Assembly (NCBI RefSeq): GCF_000805385.1
Contig: NZ_JTJW01000010.1
Location: forward strand, 744,001-808,000
DNA: 64,000 bases
Reading direction: 5' to 3'
Source of the DNA: Mycolicibacterium setense
GTDB taxonomy: Bacteria; Actinomycetota; Actinomycetes; Mycobacteriales; Mycobacteriaceae
Within the stretch, counting starts at the first letter, position 1; each line of letters begins with the position of its first letter. The position numbers and the translations under genes were made by a program. Of the stretch, positions 25,988-34,388 are shown in pieces. The notes beneath the pieces are model-generated. The model was not told the DNA's origin and did not search any database. It saw only the letters and a program-made list of their open reading frames with translations.

Positions 25988-27073
25988 GTGGGGTTCACCG
26001 ACGTTGCGTGGGAGTCGCGCAGCACCGAGCAGCTGGCGCGCGACCTCACCGAGGGGCCCGGCCCGGCCTCAGTTGGCGGAGCCGGTGCGGCCTGGATCCG
26101 GGTCGCCAACGAATTGGCCAACGTATCCGGCGATTTCGACAAGCTGGTGGCACGCCTGCGGACTGTCTGGGACAGCCAGGCGTCCACCGCCGCGGCCCAG
26201 CGCCTCGAAGAGTTCGGCAAGTGGCTGCAGGCGATCAGCCTCAGCGCGGCAGGCAATGGTCAGCGTGCCGAAGAGGCCGCGGTTGCCAACACCGTCGCAG
26301 TGTTGGCGATGCCCAGCGTGTCCGAGGCCATCGAGGCCAAGACGGCCCAGGACATGATGGCCTCGCTGGCCGCTTACAACGGAGCCGTGCTGAACGGAAC
26401 GTTCGCCGAGTTCGACGCGGCCGCCACCGCCGATCAGGCCAATGCGGCGGCGGTCATGCAGCAGTATGAGGAGGCAGCCGCTCCCCTGGCGCAGCCGTGG
26501 GAGCAGCCGCTGCCCCCGCAGGTGTCGAACGGCGGCGCACTCAAAGCCGAACAGGGCGGCGAGGGTGCCGCAGGGGGTGGCGGCGGAGCCGCCGGAGGCG
26601 CCGCAGCAGTGCCACCGCCGCCGCTGATGCCCATGTTCGCACCGGGCGTCAAGTCGAGCGCCGACCCGAAGGCGTTGCAGAAGACCGGATTCGCCGGCAC
26701 CGGGGGCGGCGGCTCGGGCACCGGGATGAGCGGTGCCCCCTATGCACCGATGGCGGCGATGGGGCGCGGCGACCAGAACCGCGACTACGAATCGGTACAG
26801 CCCGCAGCGACCCTGGACGGGGCCGGTGAGCCCGGCGCCGGGGTTTCCGACGCCGGGCAGGCTTGGCTGCCCGCCGCACAGCAGAACGACGCACCGTTCA
26901 CGGTGTCGAACGTCAGCTGGGGTCCCGACACCGCAGTGTTCGACGAACTCGCCGCGCCTGAGGTGCCCGCGGGTGAGGGCTTCGCCGATGAACCGGAACG
27001 CACGCTCGAGCAGGTTGACAACCGCTGGGTCACTCCTCCGGTGATCGGCGTCGACCGGGGGCTGAACCTATGA
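25988..27073 (+). CDS. PPE-like ESX substrate
   Basis: A 361-residue protein from a GTG at 25988, which has the strong site GAGGGGAGGGG upstream. Residues 1-165 are long helices in PPE style. The W-x-S turn (RTVWDSQASTAAAQRLEEF) stands where PPE/WXG100 proteins have W-x-G/S. Residues 195-300 are Gly/Pro-rich, and a conserved tail ends RWVTPPVIGVDRGLNL. It should heterodimerise with the PE-like protein upstream and be recognised by the EspG encoded next, with which it overlaps by four bases (ATGA). Confidence 0.75.
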   Translation: MGFTDVAWESRSTEQLARDLTEGPGPASVGGAGAAWIRVANELANVSGDFDKLVARLRTVWDSQASTAAAQRLEEFGKWLQAISLSAAGNGQRAEEAAVANTVAVLAMPSVSEAIEAKTAQDMMASLAAYNGAVLNGTFAEFDAAATADQANAAAVMQQYEEAAAPLAQPWEQPLPPQVSNGGALKAEQGGEGAAGGGGGAAGGAAAVPPPPLMPMFAPGVKSSADPKALQKTGFAGTGGGGSGTGMSGAPYAPMAAMGRGDQNRDYESVQPAATLDGAGEPGAGVSDAGQAWLPAAQQNDAPFTVSNVSWGPDTAVFDELAAPEVPAGEGFADEPERTLEQVDNRWVTPPVIGVDRGLNL

Positions 27074-27882
27074 CCACATCCCTGGCACCGCAATTCGTGG
27101 TGAACGACGACGAAATGCATGTTCTGGCAGCGCGTCTCGGTGTCCAGGCGCTGCCGCTGGTGCTGGATCTGCGCCCGCGGCACCCCACCGAGACAGCACG
27201 GGCCGAAGCCGCCGGCCGGGCAGGCCAAAGCCTGACCGAGCGCGGCCTGATCGTGACCGGTGAGGTCAGCGCGGAACTCGCCGAGGTGGTGCAATCACTG
27301 CAGCGGCCCGAGCGGGAACTCGCGATGCGTTTGGTGACCCCCGACGGCCTGGCCCGCGTCACTGTCGTACGGTCTGGGGCACAATGCATTTCGGCCTGCC
27401 GAGTCGGCAACGAGATCACCCTGCACTTGATCGCCGACGGCGCAGACTTGCCGAGCGCCGCACGCGCCCTGTTGCGTCGGCTGCCGGCGTCTGCCCCCGC
27501 CGAGATCAGCCCGGTCGGCGGGCCGCTCAGCGAAGTCAGCCAGGCATTGTCCGACACCCACGACGCCACGGTGTTGTCCGACCGTATCCGGGCGCTCGGA
27601 GCCGACACCCGGTCCGCGATGATGCTGGGTTCGGCGCTCGCGGCGCGACTGGCATTCGCCGAGATCGTCTACTACGCACTCGATGAGGACGTCGACCGCG
27701 TCTCACGGTCGGTCGGTGCGGTCGGCGTCTTCTACACCAAACGCGGTCGTGTCGTCGGTGCCCCCAGCGCCTCACCCAGCGGCCAGCTGTGGACCACCCT
27801 CAAGCCGGGGTCCGACCACACGATCAAGCAGGCCATCGGCCAACTCGTCGAGCTGTCCGGCTACAGATGGGGGGACTGCTAG
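27070..27882 (+). CDS. espG: EspG-family chaperone
   Basis: A 270-residue cytosolic protein beginning TSLAPQFVVNDDEMHVLAAR. The pattern of an N-terminal helix with LGVQALPLVLDLRP, a central ADGADLPSAARALLRRLP segment and a C-terminal FYTKRGRVVGAPSASPSG strand followed by GSDHTIKQAIGQLVEL is diagnostic of EspG. EspG proteins bind the tip of PE-PPE dimers of their own ESX system and keep them soluble until export. Translation is coupled to the PPE-like gene, which fits. A second EspG-like gene lies at 28640. Confidence 0.86.
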   Translation: MTTSLAPQFVVNDDEMHVLAARLGVQALPLVLDLRPRHPTETARAEAAGRAGQSLTERGLIVTGEVSAELAEVVQSLQRPERELAMRLVTPDGLARVTVVRSGAQCISACRVGNEITLHLIADGADLPSAARALLRRLPASAPAEISPVGGPLSEVSQALSDTHDATVLSDRIRALGADTRSAMMLGSALAARLAFAEIVYYALDEDVDRVSRSVGAVGVFYTKRGRVVGAPSASPSGQLWTTLKPGSDHTIKQAIGQLVELSGYRWGDC

Positions 27883-27959
27883 ATCCGCTCCGTGTTCACC
27901 AGCGAAATCTCAACGACCGTCCGGCGATTCGCGCCGGGAATGACAAAGAGAGGTAAGAC

Positions 27960-28229
27960 ATGGCGCTTCAACTGACGCCTGCGGAAGCCAAAGCGAAGAT
28001 CGAGAACATCGACAAGCAGATGTTGGATGTCCGGCGGTTGGCCGCACAGATCCTCGAATCCACCGAGGCCATGACGTCCAGCTCGTGGACGGGTGGCCGG
28101 GCCGCAAAGTTTCGCGGCATCATGACGCAGCACAACGAGGACTTCACCTACGTCATCAACAACCTGCAGCAAATCGTCGACAAAGGTAAATCCGACATCA
28201 ACGCCCTTGTCAGCCACGAAGCCGATTAG
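27960..28229 (+). CDS. WXG100-family Esx protein (EsxC/EsxB-like)
   Basis: An 89-residue helical-hairpin protein with the WXG100 turn W43-T-G45 (SSSWTGGRAAKF) flanked by helices of about 35 residues. A ribosome site (AGAGAGG) precedes the ATG. It should form an antiparallel dimer with the 96-residue product of the next gene, 20 bases downstream. The C-terminus (ALVSHEAD) lacks a clear Y-x-x-x-D/E signal, so the export signal might sit on the partner. Confidence 0.85.
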   Translation: MALQLTPAEAKAKIENIDKQMLDVRRLAAQILESTEAMTSSSWTGGRAAKFRGIMTQHNEDFTYVINNLQQIVDKGKSDINALVSHEAD

Positions 28230-28249
28230 AAAACGAAAGGTCTGATCCA

Positions 28250-28540
28250 ATGGACATGGACAAGATCACATACCAGTACGGCGCCAACAACGCGTCCCTC
28301 GACGACATTCAGGGGATGACCAACAACGCACAGGCGATGCGGGATGAGGTCAACCAGGTCTTCACCGCGCTGCAGGGCGTGTACGAGGGCGAGGCCGCTG
28401 CGACGCTGTTCCAGAAGCAGACTCAGATCTTGGATCAGATGGACCTGATCCTCAATGAGATCACCCAGACCCGGTCCGGGGGCAACCAGTCTCAAGAAGA
28501 CGCCGCGGCGCTCGACGCCCACCTTGCCGGCGGCTTCTAG
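28250..28540 (+). CDS. Esx partner protein with Y-E-G in place of W-x-G
   Basis: A 96-residue helical hairpin. The turn reads Y45-E-G47 (QGVYEGEAAATLF), so the usual Trp is replaced by Tyr. The surrounding spacing is otherwise that of WXG100 proteins: helix 1 contains DIQGMTNNAQAM and helix 2 contains QTQILDQMDLILNEI. It is the second member of an Esx pair. The tail is acidic then Gly-rich (QSQEDAAALDAHLAGGF). A Tyr-for-Trp change is unusual but keeps an aromatic at the turn. Confidence 0.82.
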   Translation: MDMDKITYQYGANNASLDDIQGMTNNAQAMRDEVNQVFTALQGVYEGEAAATLFQKQTQILDQMDLILNEITQTRSGGNQSQEDAAALDAHLAGGF

Positions 28541-28639
28541 CACGGCGCGCTTGTCGGCGGGCTCGGTTGTCGGCACCACCGGCGACCGGGCCCGCTTGCG
28601 CGTACGGTTTCCCAGCAGCCAGAAAGAAAGGGGCTCAGC

Positions 28640-29419
28640 ATGATCACCGATGACGTGGCCTCGCTGCGCCATGGCGTGGAACCGTGGTTCATGACTGGCT
28701 TCGAGTTCCGTTGCGCCTGGGAAGCACTCGGCCTGGATCGGATGCCGTCGCCGCTGTCCTACCGTCATCGTGGGCCCAAGTACATGTCCGAGGTGGCGGC
28801 CGATCGTCGCGAGGCATTGGCCCGGTTGCGCGCCAGCTTGACACCGAATCGTGTTCGCATTCTCGAAGCGTTGCGGTACCCGGCGTACCTGCTACAGGGA
28901 TTCGGCCAGATCGAGGCCGGCCAGATCTATCGATTACTCGGGGTGATCGGCACGACCGGCTACTGCGCCGTCATCACCCAGGACCCCAGCGAGCAGCTCA
29001 TCTTCGGCGAAGATGTTCAGATCATCGGCTGCGTGAACATCGATTTTCCTCAGGTTGTTCTCGAAGCGCTCCCGGCTTACAAACCGGGTACCCGGCCGCG
29101 CAAGGAAGAGTTGCTCGAGGATGAAACACCGACCTCGGCTCTGCGAGACGCGAAGATCACCGCGCAGATTCTGCTCAGCGGTTCCCCCGAGTTCACCAAG
29201 GACTACCAGCTCCTCAACGCCGACCACCTGACCATGATCAACATCGCCGACGACGGCGCATACGTGGTGAACGAGGGTACGAAAGCGTTTCAGATCATCC
29301 CGGCAACGGTGCCCAATCTCATGCAGGTGTTCAAGAAGATCGAGAAGCGGCAAGCAGAAGCGCTGGCGGAGAAGCTTTCCGCCGAGCGGGCGGACCGGGA
29401 GTTCGATGCCCTACCTTGA
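28640..29419 (+). CDS. Second EspG-like protein
   Basis: A 259-residue protein. The opening VEPWFMTGFEFRCAWEALGL corresponds to the EspG N-terminal helix, and QDPSEQLIFGEDVQIIGCVN followed by VVLEALPAYKPGTRPRKEEL to the EspG central sheet and the Leu-Pro-x-x-Pro turn. The C-terminal 40 residues form a charged helix (FKKIEKRQAEALAEKLSAER). It is diverged from the espG at 27070 and probably serves a different substrate, perhaps the EspB-like protein or the Esx pair next to it. It overlaps the ketoacyl-synthase-like gene by 14 bases. Confidence 0.68.
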   Translation: MITDDVASLRHGVEPWFMTGFEFRCAWEALGLDRMPSPLSYRHRGPKYMSEVAADRREALARLRASLTPNRVRILEALRYPAYLLQGFGQIEAGQIYRLLGVIGTTGYCAVITQDPSEQLIFGEDVQIIGCVNIDFPQVVLEALPAYKPGTRPRKEELLEDETPTSALRDAKITAQILLSGSPEFTKDYQLLNADHLTMINIADDGAYVVNEGTKAFQIIPATVPNLMQVFKKIEKRQAEALAEKLSAERADREFDALP

Positions 29420-30422
29420 CACCGTTTCCGTGTACGTACCCGAGGGTACGGACAGCCAAGGCCGCCCGAAGCATCTCGCGACCGCCGCCTCGGAGATGCA
29501 GTCGGTCCACGAGATGGTGGAGATGGCCGGCCGGCAGATCGATCCCACCGCACTGTCGGCGGCAGCGGACAGCATGGCCGCCTCCTTCCACTGCGGCACC
29601 CTGTATCAGGGTGAACATTTCTGGCCGATAACCAATTCGCTCCAGCAGTCCATTCTGGGCAGGACATCTGCCGGATCCGCGACCGAGATCCGCCAGTTCT
29701 GCTCGGGTGGCCTGTACGGCGTCATGCTCGCCGATGCCGTACTGCAGGCGGGTTGGGCCGGCGACTACGCGATGGTGACCGGTGGGGACAGCATCTTTTA
29801 CTTCGACCGGCATGAGTATGCGGCCAGCCCGGCAACCGAAGGTTCACTGCTGGGAGATAGCGGGTTCTGTGCGCTGCTGAACCGCAATGAGGGATTCGCC
29901 CGAATCGTGTCCGCCGCCGCCCGCTCGCACAATCCGTCAGCCGGCATGATGCACGGCAGAGCCGACGGCGCCATAGACGATCCGAAGTTCCCGACCTTGG
30001 CGGATTGGATCGCCAGGTGGGAAGACTACGACCGGCGTGGTGACGGCACGGTGAGAGACAACGCGATAGCCAGTTTTCGGGTGGCCGTCAGCACCGTGAC
30101 CGAATGCTACGAACGCGCGGGTGTGAGGCCGGACGACATCGACTGGTTCGCACCGTCTTTCATCGAGCCGAGCTATGTCACGGACATGCTCGCCAAACAG
30201 ACTTTCCTGCAACCCACACCCGGGCTGTATTCCTTCGCCGGACAATTCGGGCATCTGACGGTCTCGGACTTCGGCATGAACCTCGCCTATCTGATGAACA
30301 ACAAGATCGCCAAGGTGGGCGACCTGGTGATGCTGTTCGCCGCAGGCAACTTCGTCAACTGCGCCGCGGTCCTGCTGCGTATCGAGAAAGAGGTGACCCT
30401 GCCATTCAACATGCCAGCGTGA
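29406..30422 (+). CDS. Ketoacyl-synthase-III-like (thiolase fold) protein
   Basis: A 338-residue thiolase-fold protein. The nucleophile elbow is RQFCSGGLYGVMLADAVL with Cys99, followed by the FabH-like strand DYAMVTGGDS and the GSLLGDSGFCALLN segment. The second half keeps the family layout, but the two other active-site motifs are changed. The usual H-Q-A-N is replaced by SFIEPSY, and the usual G-N-T-S-A by GHLTVSDFG. Loss of the first His and conversion of Asn to His resemble acyl- or ester-transferring FabH relatives rather than condensing enzymes. It is translationally coupled to an EspG-like gene inside the substrate operon. A role in acylating an ESX product or lipid is inference. Confidence 0.8.
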   Translation: MPYLDTVSVYVPEGTDSQGRPKHLATAASEMQSVHEMVEMAGRQIDPTALSAAADSMAASFHCGTLYQGEHFWPITNSLQQSILGRTSAGSATEIRQFCSGGLYGVMLADAVLQAGWAGDYAMVTGGDSIFYFDRHEYAASPATEGSLLGDSGFCALLNRNEGFARIVSAAARSHNPSAGMMHGRADGAIDDPKFPTLADWIARWEDYDRRGDGTVRDNAIASFRVAVSTVTECYERAGVRPDDIDWFAPSFIEPSYVTDMLAKQTFLQPTPGLYSFAGQFGHLTVSDFGMNLAYLMNNKIAKVGDLVMLFAAGNFVNCAAVLLRIEKEVTLPFNMPA

Positions 30423-30460
30423 CACCGAGATTCACCTGACGATCATCACAGAGGAGCACC

Positions 30461-30781
30461 ATGACCAACCCCTGGGGCGGACTGCACGCCGATACCGGAA
30501 AAAAGAAACTCTACCTCGATCCGGCCGTGATCTCGACGATCAACCGGGTGTTCGAGCCATACGAGGAAAGTCTCCAAACTCTCCAGAAACAGGCTCTCAA
30601 CGAAACCGCCGGCTATTTCGGGACGCCGGCCAACCCACTCGCGGGTCACGTTGAGAAACTCTTCAATGGTCGCGGCACGCAATTGACGGATTACGTGACC
30701 GACCAGTTGACGCAGTCGACGGCATTCATCGAGACCGCCCGGGCCGCGGCGGATGCCATGCGCTCCAACCAGAACGACTAG
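30461..30781 (+). CDS. Small helical ESX-locus protein
   Basis: A 106-residue soluble protein starting MTNPWGGLHADTGKKKLYLD. Helical segments (EESLQTLQKQALNETAG and LTDYVTDQLTQSTAFIETA) surround a YFGTPANPLAG turn. It has the size and helix spacing of an Esx/EspC-type partner but no W-x-G. A ribosome site (GAGGAG) precedes the ATG. It lies 31 bases before the EspB-like gene and may be its partner. No named family is recognised. Confidence 0.62.
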   Translation: MTNPWGGLHADTGKKKLYLDPAVISTINRVFEPYEESLQTLQKQALNETAGYFGTPANPLAGHVEKLFNGRGTQLTDYVTDQLTQSTAFIETARAAADAMRSNQND

Positions 30782-30812
30782 TCACAGCACGAACGAACGG
30801 CTTGGGGACATC

Positions 30813-32561
30813 ATGAGTGGCTTCGGAAACTACCTCGGCGCAAAGTTGGGCACTGCTGAAAACGAGGAGGGCAACAACCAGAGCGTGTACTTCAGCGCGG
30901 ACGTGATGAACCCCAATTTCCCCAAGCGCGATGCCCTGGTCGGTGATGACGGCAAATTCGTCCAGGTGTCGAATGATCTGAGGGAGGGAAACAAGGCCGA
31001 GTATCAGCCGAGGAGCGAGCTTCTCGGCGATGTCAACGGAGTGTTATCCGACAACAGCACATATCTGGAGGTCCAAGACGAACTCACCGGTCCTCAGAGG
31101 CTGAACTGGGAGGAAAAAGAATTTGTCATGATGCAGGGGGAGACGAATTCTCTCAACCCCGAGCAGATCGGCATTCTGGCCACGAACTGGCAGCACATTG
31201 GCGACACCTTGAAGAAGGATACCGAGAATTTCAAGGACACTGTTCGCGATGAAATAACCGGAAAATGGTCGGGTGAGAGTGCTGCGGCGGCCGAAGCGGC
31301 ATCCCAGCAGGTCACAGCCAGCGCGATCGACGAACTCAAGCCAGCTACAGATGCCATTGCGAACCGGCTGACGGTGCTGAAGGAGGCGTTTGAACAAATC
31401 AAGAGAGATTTCCCGGACGATCACCCAAACGACCAGTTGCTCGATGATGGCAAGTTCAACAATCATGAACTCAACACGGCTATCAACGATTTCAATTCCA
31501 AATATCACATCGACGGCGATGGATTCCTGAGGAACAAGGATGACGGTTACGTGACCGCCGCCGATGCCCTCAAACAGCTCGAAGAGATCAACAACTCCAT
31601 CGATGCCTACCAGCAAGCCGTCCAGCTGTTTACGAACGTGTACAACCCGGCCGTGGAGGCGGCGACGCAGAACTTCCCCCATCTTCCGTCACTGCCGAAG
31701 ATAACGTACGGGGATCCCACCGCCCCCGGTGGACCCGGCGGTCCCGGGGGCGGGCCTGGCGGCACCTCCCCGTTCAAGCCCGGCGGCGGCGCGGGCACCA
31801 AGCCGTTCGACAAGTCGGCCTTCGACAAGCTCAACACCGACAAACCGACCGACTACGAGAAGTACAAGCCGATCGACCAAAAGCCCACGGACCAAAACGA
31901 TTCCACGACCGACCCGACAAAGGACGCACTCGACAGCCTGACCGATCCCGTCAAGTCCGCGATCGATTCGGCCACCGGAGCCGCCAAGGATGCGGCCGGC
32001 CAGCTCGCAGATGCGATGAAGAACGCCGCGGGCCAGAACCCGCTGGGTACCGGCGGTCCGCCCGAGGGTGTCCTCGGGCTCGGCCCCCAAGGGCTGGGGG
32101 GCGCGGGAGCGGGCAAGGGTGGCGGCGGTTCCGGGGGCGGAGTTCCCTTGCGTGGCCTGCCGACTGGGCTTCCGAACGGTACCCCCGCGACGGCAGCGGC
32201 GAAGATTCCCGCCGCGGCGACCGGTGCTGCCGCGGGTCTGGGTGCCGGCGCGGGTAGCCCCGGTGCGGGCGCCCCTGCCGCCGGCCAGCGCGGCGATCAA
32301 AACGGCAAGGGCCACCAGGTCAACAAGGCGTTGCGCCGCAAGAAGAACGGCAAGGACGTCATCGGCGACTCAGACGCGTCGGTACCGGTGGTCGGTGCGA
32401 ACGAGGAGGCCGAGCAGCCGGAGAGCGCACCGGTCGAGCAGTCCGAGTTCCGTCGCCGCATTCCGCAGCGGGACGGCACCTGGCAGCCCACCTCGGCAGT
32501 TCAGCCCGGACCGGCGAGTCCGGCTCGTGGGCAGCACGTCACGCCGGGCCGCTCGGAGTGA
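30813..32561 (+). CDS. EspB-like ESX substrate
   Basis: A 582-residue protein. The N-terminal 290 residues are helical with the export-type turn W152-S-G154 (GKWSGESAAAAEAA) and long flanking helices, as in the PE-PPE-like fold of EspB. Residues 300-335 are Gly/Pro-rich, residues 336-380 carry Asp/Lys/Pro repeats (DKPTDYEKYKPIDQKPTDQN), and the C-terminal 200 residues are Gly/Ala-rich and then basic. EspB of ESX-1 has the same arrangement and is cleaved by MycP1 in its linker. Base composition in the N-terminal half is lower than in its neighbours. The gene ends four bases before a convergent gene, leaving no room for an ordinary terminator. Confidence 0.75.
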   Translation: MSGFGNYLGAKLGTAENEEGNNQSVYFSADVMNPNFPKRDALVGDDGKFVQVSNDLREGNKAEYQPRSELLGDVNGVLSDNSTYLEVQDELTGPQRLNWEEKEFVMMQGETNSLNPEQIGILATNWQHIGDTLKKDTENFKDTVRDEITGKWSGESAAAAEAASQQVTASAIDELKPATDAIANRLTVLKEAFEQIKRDFPDDHPNDQLLDDGKFNNHELNTAINDFNSKYHIDGDGFLRNKDDGYVTAADALKQLEEINNSIDAYQQAVQLFTNVYNPAVEAATQNFPHLPSLPKITYGDPTAPGGPGGPGGGPGGTSPFKPGGGAGTKPFDKSAFDKLNTDKPTDYEKYKPIDQKPTDQNDSTTDPTKDALDSLTDPVKSAIDSATGAAKDAAGQLADAMKNAAGQNPLGTGGPPEGVLGLGPQGLGGAGAGKGGGGSGGGVPLRGLPTGLPNGTPATAAAKIPAAATGAAAGLGAGAGSPGAGAPAAGQRGDQNGKGHQVNKALRRKKNGKDVIGDSDASVPVVGANEEAEQPESAPVEQSEFRRRIPQRDGTWQPTSAVQPGPASPARGQHVTPGRSE

Positions 32562-32565
32562 GGCC

Positions 32566-32862
32566 TCAGGGATTGTCCTGCTGTTCCAGTGCATCGGCGG
32601 TGACCTGGAGGCCTTCGGCGTAGTAGTCGAGCAGGTTGGTCTTGGCGGTGATCGACCCGTCGACCCAGTCCAGCTGCGCCTTATAGCCTTTGGAGCCATT
32701 GGCGAACTTGTTGCCGATCTTGTCGTCGCCCCAGGCCTCGCCCTCACCGCTGAGGAACTGCATCAGCGCCGAGTGAACGGCCTTCATGTCAGTGCTGACG
32801 TAGGCGAGATACCCCGCCGTGCCGCGCAGCTCGGCCGGCGTGACGCCCAGCGGTACTGTCAT
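32566..32862 (-). CDS. WXG100-like protein, effector cassette copy B
   Basis: A 98-residue helical hairpin with the turn GEAWGDDKIGNKFANGSKGY (Trp44) and the tail TNLLDYYAEGLQVTADALEQ. It is a clear paralogue of the gene at 57357-57653, sharing WGDDK-x-G, the WVDGS segment and LLDYY. W-G-D-D-type WXG100 proteins often accompany CpnT-like effectors and probably act as export partners, as EsxE/EsxF do for CpnT. It overlaps the YbaB-like gene by four bases (ATGA). Confidence 0.85.
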   Translation of the reverse strand: MTVPLGVTPAELRGTAGYLAYVSTDMKAVHSALMQFLSGEGEAWGDDKIGNKFANGSKGYKAQLDWVDGSITAKTNLLDYYAEGLQVTADALEQQDNP

Positions 32863-33305
32863 CGCACGCTCCTTACAGTGGGAAAATCGTCGGGCTCTTC
32901 TTCTCCGTCGCCACGCGCGACGCGCACCGGGGTCGACAACAGATCCCTGATATCGGGGGCACCCTCGACAACGTCGGACAGTGAGGGAAACCGCTGCCGT
33001 CTCTCGGCCAGCGGGGCAAGCAACTCCGCGACCATCCGCCCGGCATCATTGGCAGCGTCTTTGGCCGCCGCGGTGATGTGCGCGCCGAGGTCGGCGAGAT
33101 CATGGTCATCCAGATAGGACTCGCTCACCGCGGTGTGGATGACGACCCCGTCGGCGTCCACTGTCACCGTGACGGTCCCATCGGCGCGAGTGGCTTTGGC
33201 GAACAACCTTTCCCGCTCTGCCTCGACAGCAGCCAGGTCCGCAAATTGCTCTTGCACGAGCGCCAGCGCATCGATCAGTTCATGCCGCGCCGCATCATTG
33301 TCCAT
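32859..33305 (-). CDS. YbaB/EbfC-family protein, effector cassette copy B
   Basis: A 148-residue protein. The N-terminal coiled helix (ALALVQEQFADLAAVEAERE), central beta strands (GTVTVTVDADGVVIHTAVSE) and second helix are YbaB-like. A C-terminal extension (RQRFPSLSDVVEGAPDIRDL) is shared with the paralogue at 57658. It lies between the orphan N-terminal-domain gene and a WXG100-like gene. I infer a chaperone or adaptor for the effector; DNA binding, known for E. coli YbaB, is unlikely here. Confidence 0.8.
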   Translation of the reverse strand: MDNDAARHELIDALALVQEQFADLAAVEAERERLFAKATRADGTVTVTVDADGVVIHTAVSESYLDDHDLADLGAHITAAAKDAANDAGRMVAELLAPLAERRQRFPSLSDVVEGAPDIRDLLSTPVRVARGDGEEEPDDFPTVRSVR

Positions 33306-33311
33306 ATCTTC

Positions 33312-34253
33312 TTAATCCCCGTCCCCACCGCTGGCCGCCGCAGCACCGCCGCCGTCCGCCGTGGATGCGGTGGTGCTGCGCGCCGCAGCTCTACCGCGCA
33401 CCCCACCGGTGACCGCGGTGGGCACCGAGCCGAGGACAGAAACGGGGTCGATCGGTTGACCCGTCACCAACGAGCCCGTCACCTTCTTGGACATTCCGGC
33501 GACGTACCCGACGGCGGCCCCCTTCACAGCTGAATTGCCCAGTGCGCGCTGACCGTAGATGCTGACCGTGCCCTGAGTCGCGCCGCCGACCGTGTTGGCC
33601 AGTGCGACGACTCCCAGCCGGTTCCAGTCGACTCCGTTCTGATGCCCCTTGGACTGCTGTACCCCTTGAATGAACACTTCTTGTCCCAGGGCTTCGGCTG
33701 CCTCCACACCGGCTTTTTTGATGATCCGGTGCACGGTGGTCTTCGTCATCGCCTTGCCCAGGTCGGTCATGATGTCTTTGAGCAACATCGACACGACCTG
33801 ACGGATGGCCGCGGACGTCGACGCTTCGATGAGCGGTATCTGGGCTGCCGATGCGCCGAACGTCACCGAGGTCTGAGCCAGCGCCCAGGAGATCTCGAAC
33901 GCCGCGATGGCAAGCGACGTCAGGATCTGCAGTTTGGTGTATTCGATGTTCTTGCCGGTGCTTTCGGCAAGAGTGCCGAGAGCCGCCATCGCATCGGCCA
34001 GTTTGTCGACCGAGGCGTCCCCGTCGAACAACAACGCGAACTGCTTGTCGGCGGCGCCCGCCGTCACGCCCTGCAGCACCGAACTGGTGCTGGCCCGCAT
34101 CCGGTTCAGCTCGGGAATCAGATCCCTCAATTGTTCGGCACGGTCGCCCCATTGACCGCCGATGCGGTACATGGCGTCCTCGTCGCCCTGCGGCCATTGG
34201 TAGCCGACCAAGTAGGACACCCACTGTAAAGGCCCGGGGATGTGCAGGGTCAC
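33312..34253 (-). CDS. Orphan effector N-terminal (export) domain
   Basis: A 313-residue protein, using a GTG at 34253 preceded by GGGGGA. It is a full-length paralogue of only the first 310 residues of the 6944-residue effector: shared LQWVSYL, W-P-Q-G, KQFA-LFDGD-x-VDKLA and a hydrophobic helical region, then an Ala/Gly/Thr tail. There is no toxin or enzyme domain. It may be a decayed effector, a decoy, or an export partner. An upstream in-frame ATG at 34298 would add residues absent from the paralogue, so I reject it. Confidence 0.78.
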   Translation of the reverse strand: MTLHIPGPLQWVSYLVGYQWPQGDEDAMYRIGGQWGDRAEQLRDLIPELNRMRASTSSVLQGVTAGAADKQFALLFDGDASVDKLADAMAALGTLAESTGKNIEYTKLQILTSLAIAAFEISWALAQTSVTFGASAAQIPLIEASTSAAIRQVVSMLLKDIMTDLGKAMTKTTVHRIIKKAGVEAAEALGQEVFIQGVQQSKGHQNGVDWNRLGVVALANTVGGATQGTVSIYGQRALGNSAVKGAAVGYVAGMSKKVTGSLVTGQPIDPVSVLGSVPTAVTGGVRGRAAARSTTASTADGGGAAAASGGDGD

Positions 34254-34388
34254 GCGTTCCCCCGTCGGCGAAAAGTTCCATGCAGCATCGCAATTCACGC
34301 TATTGCGCGCTACCGCACTCCGCCATTTCTGACGGCCTTGTTCGCCGAGAGTTCAGCTACCCGCCAGTTCTATGTTGTTTCGGCGCGG

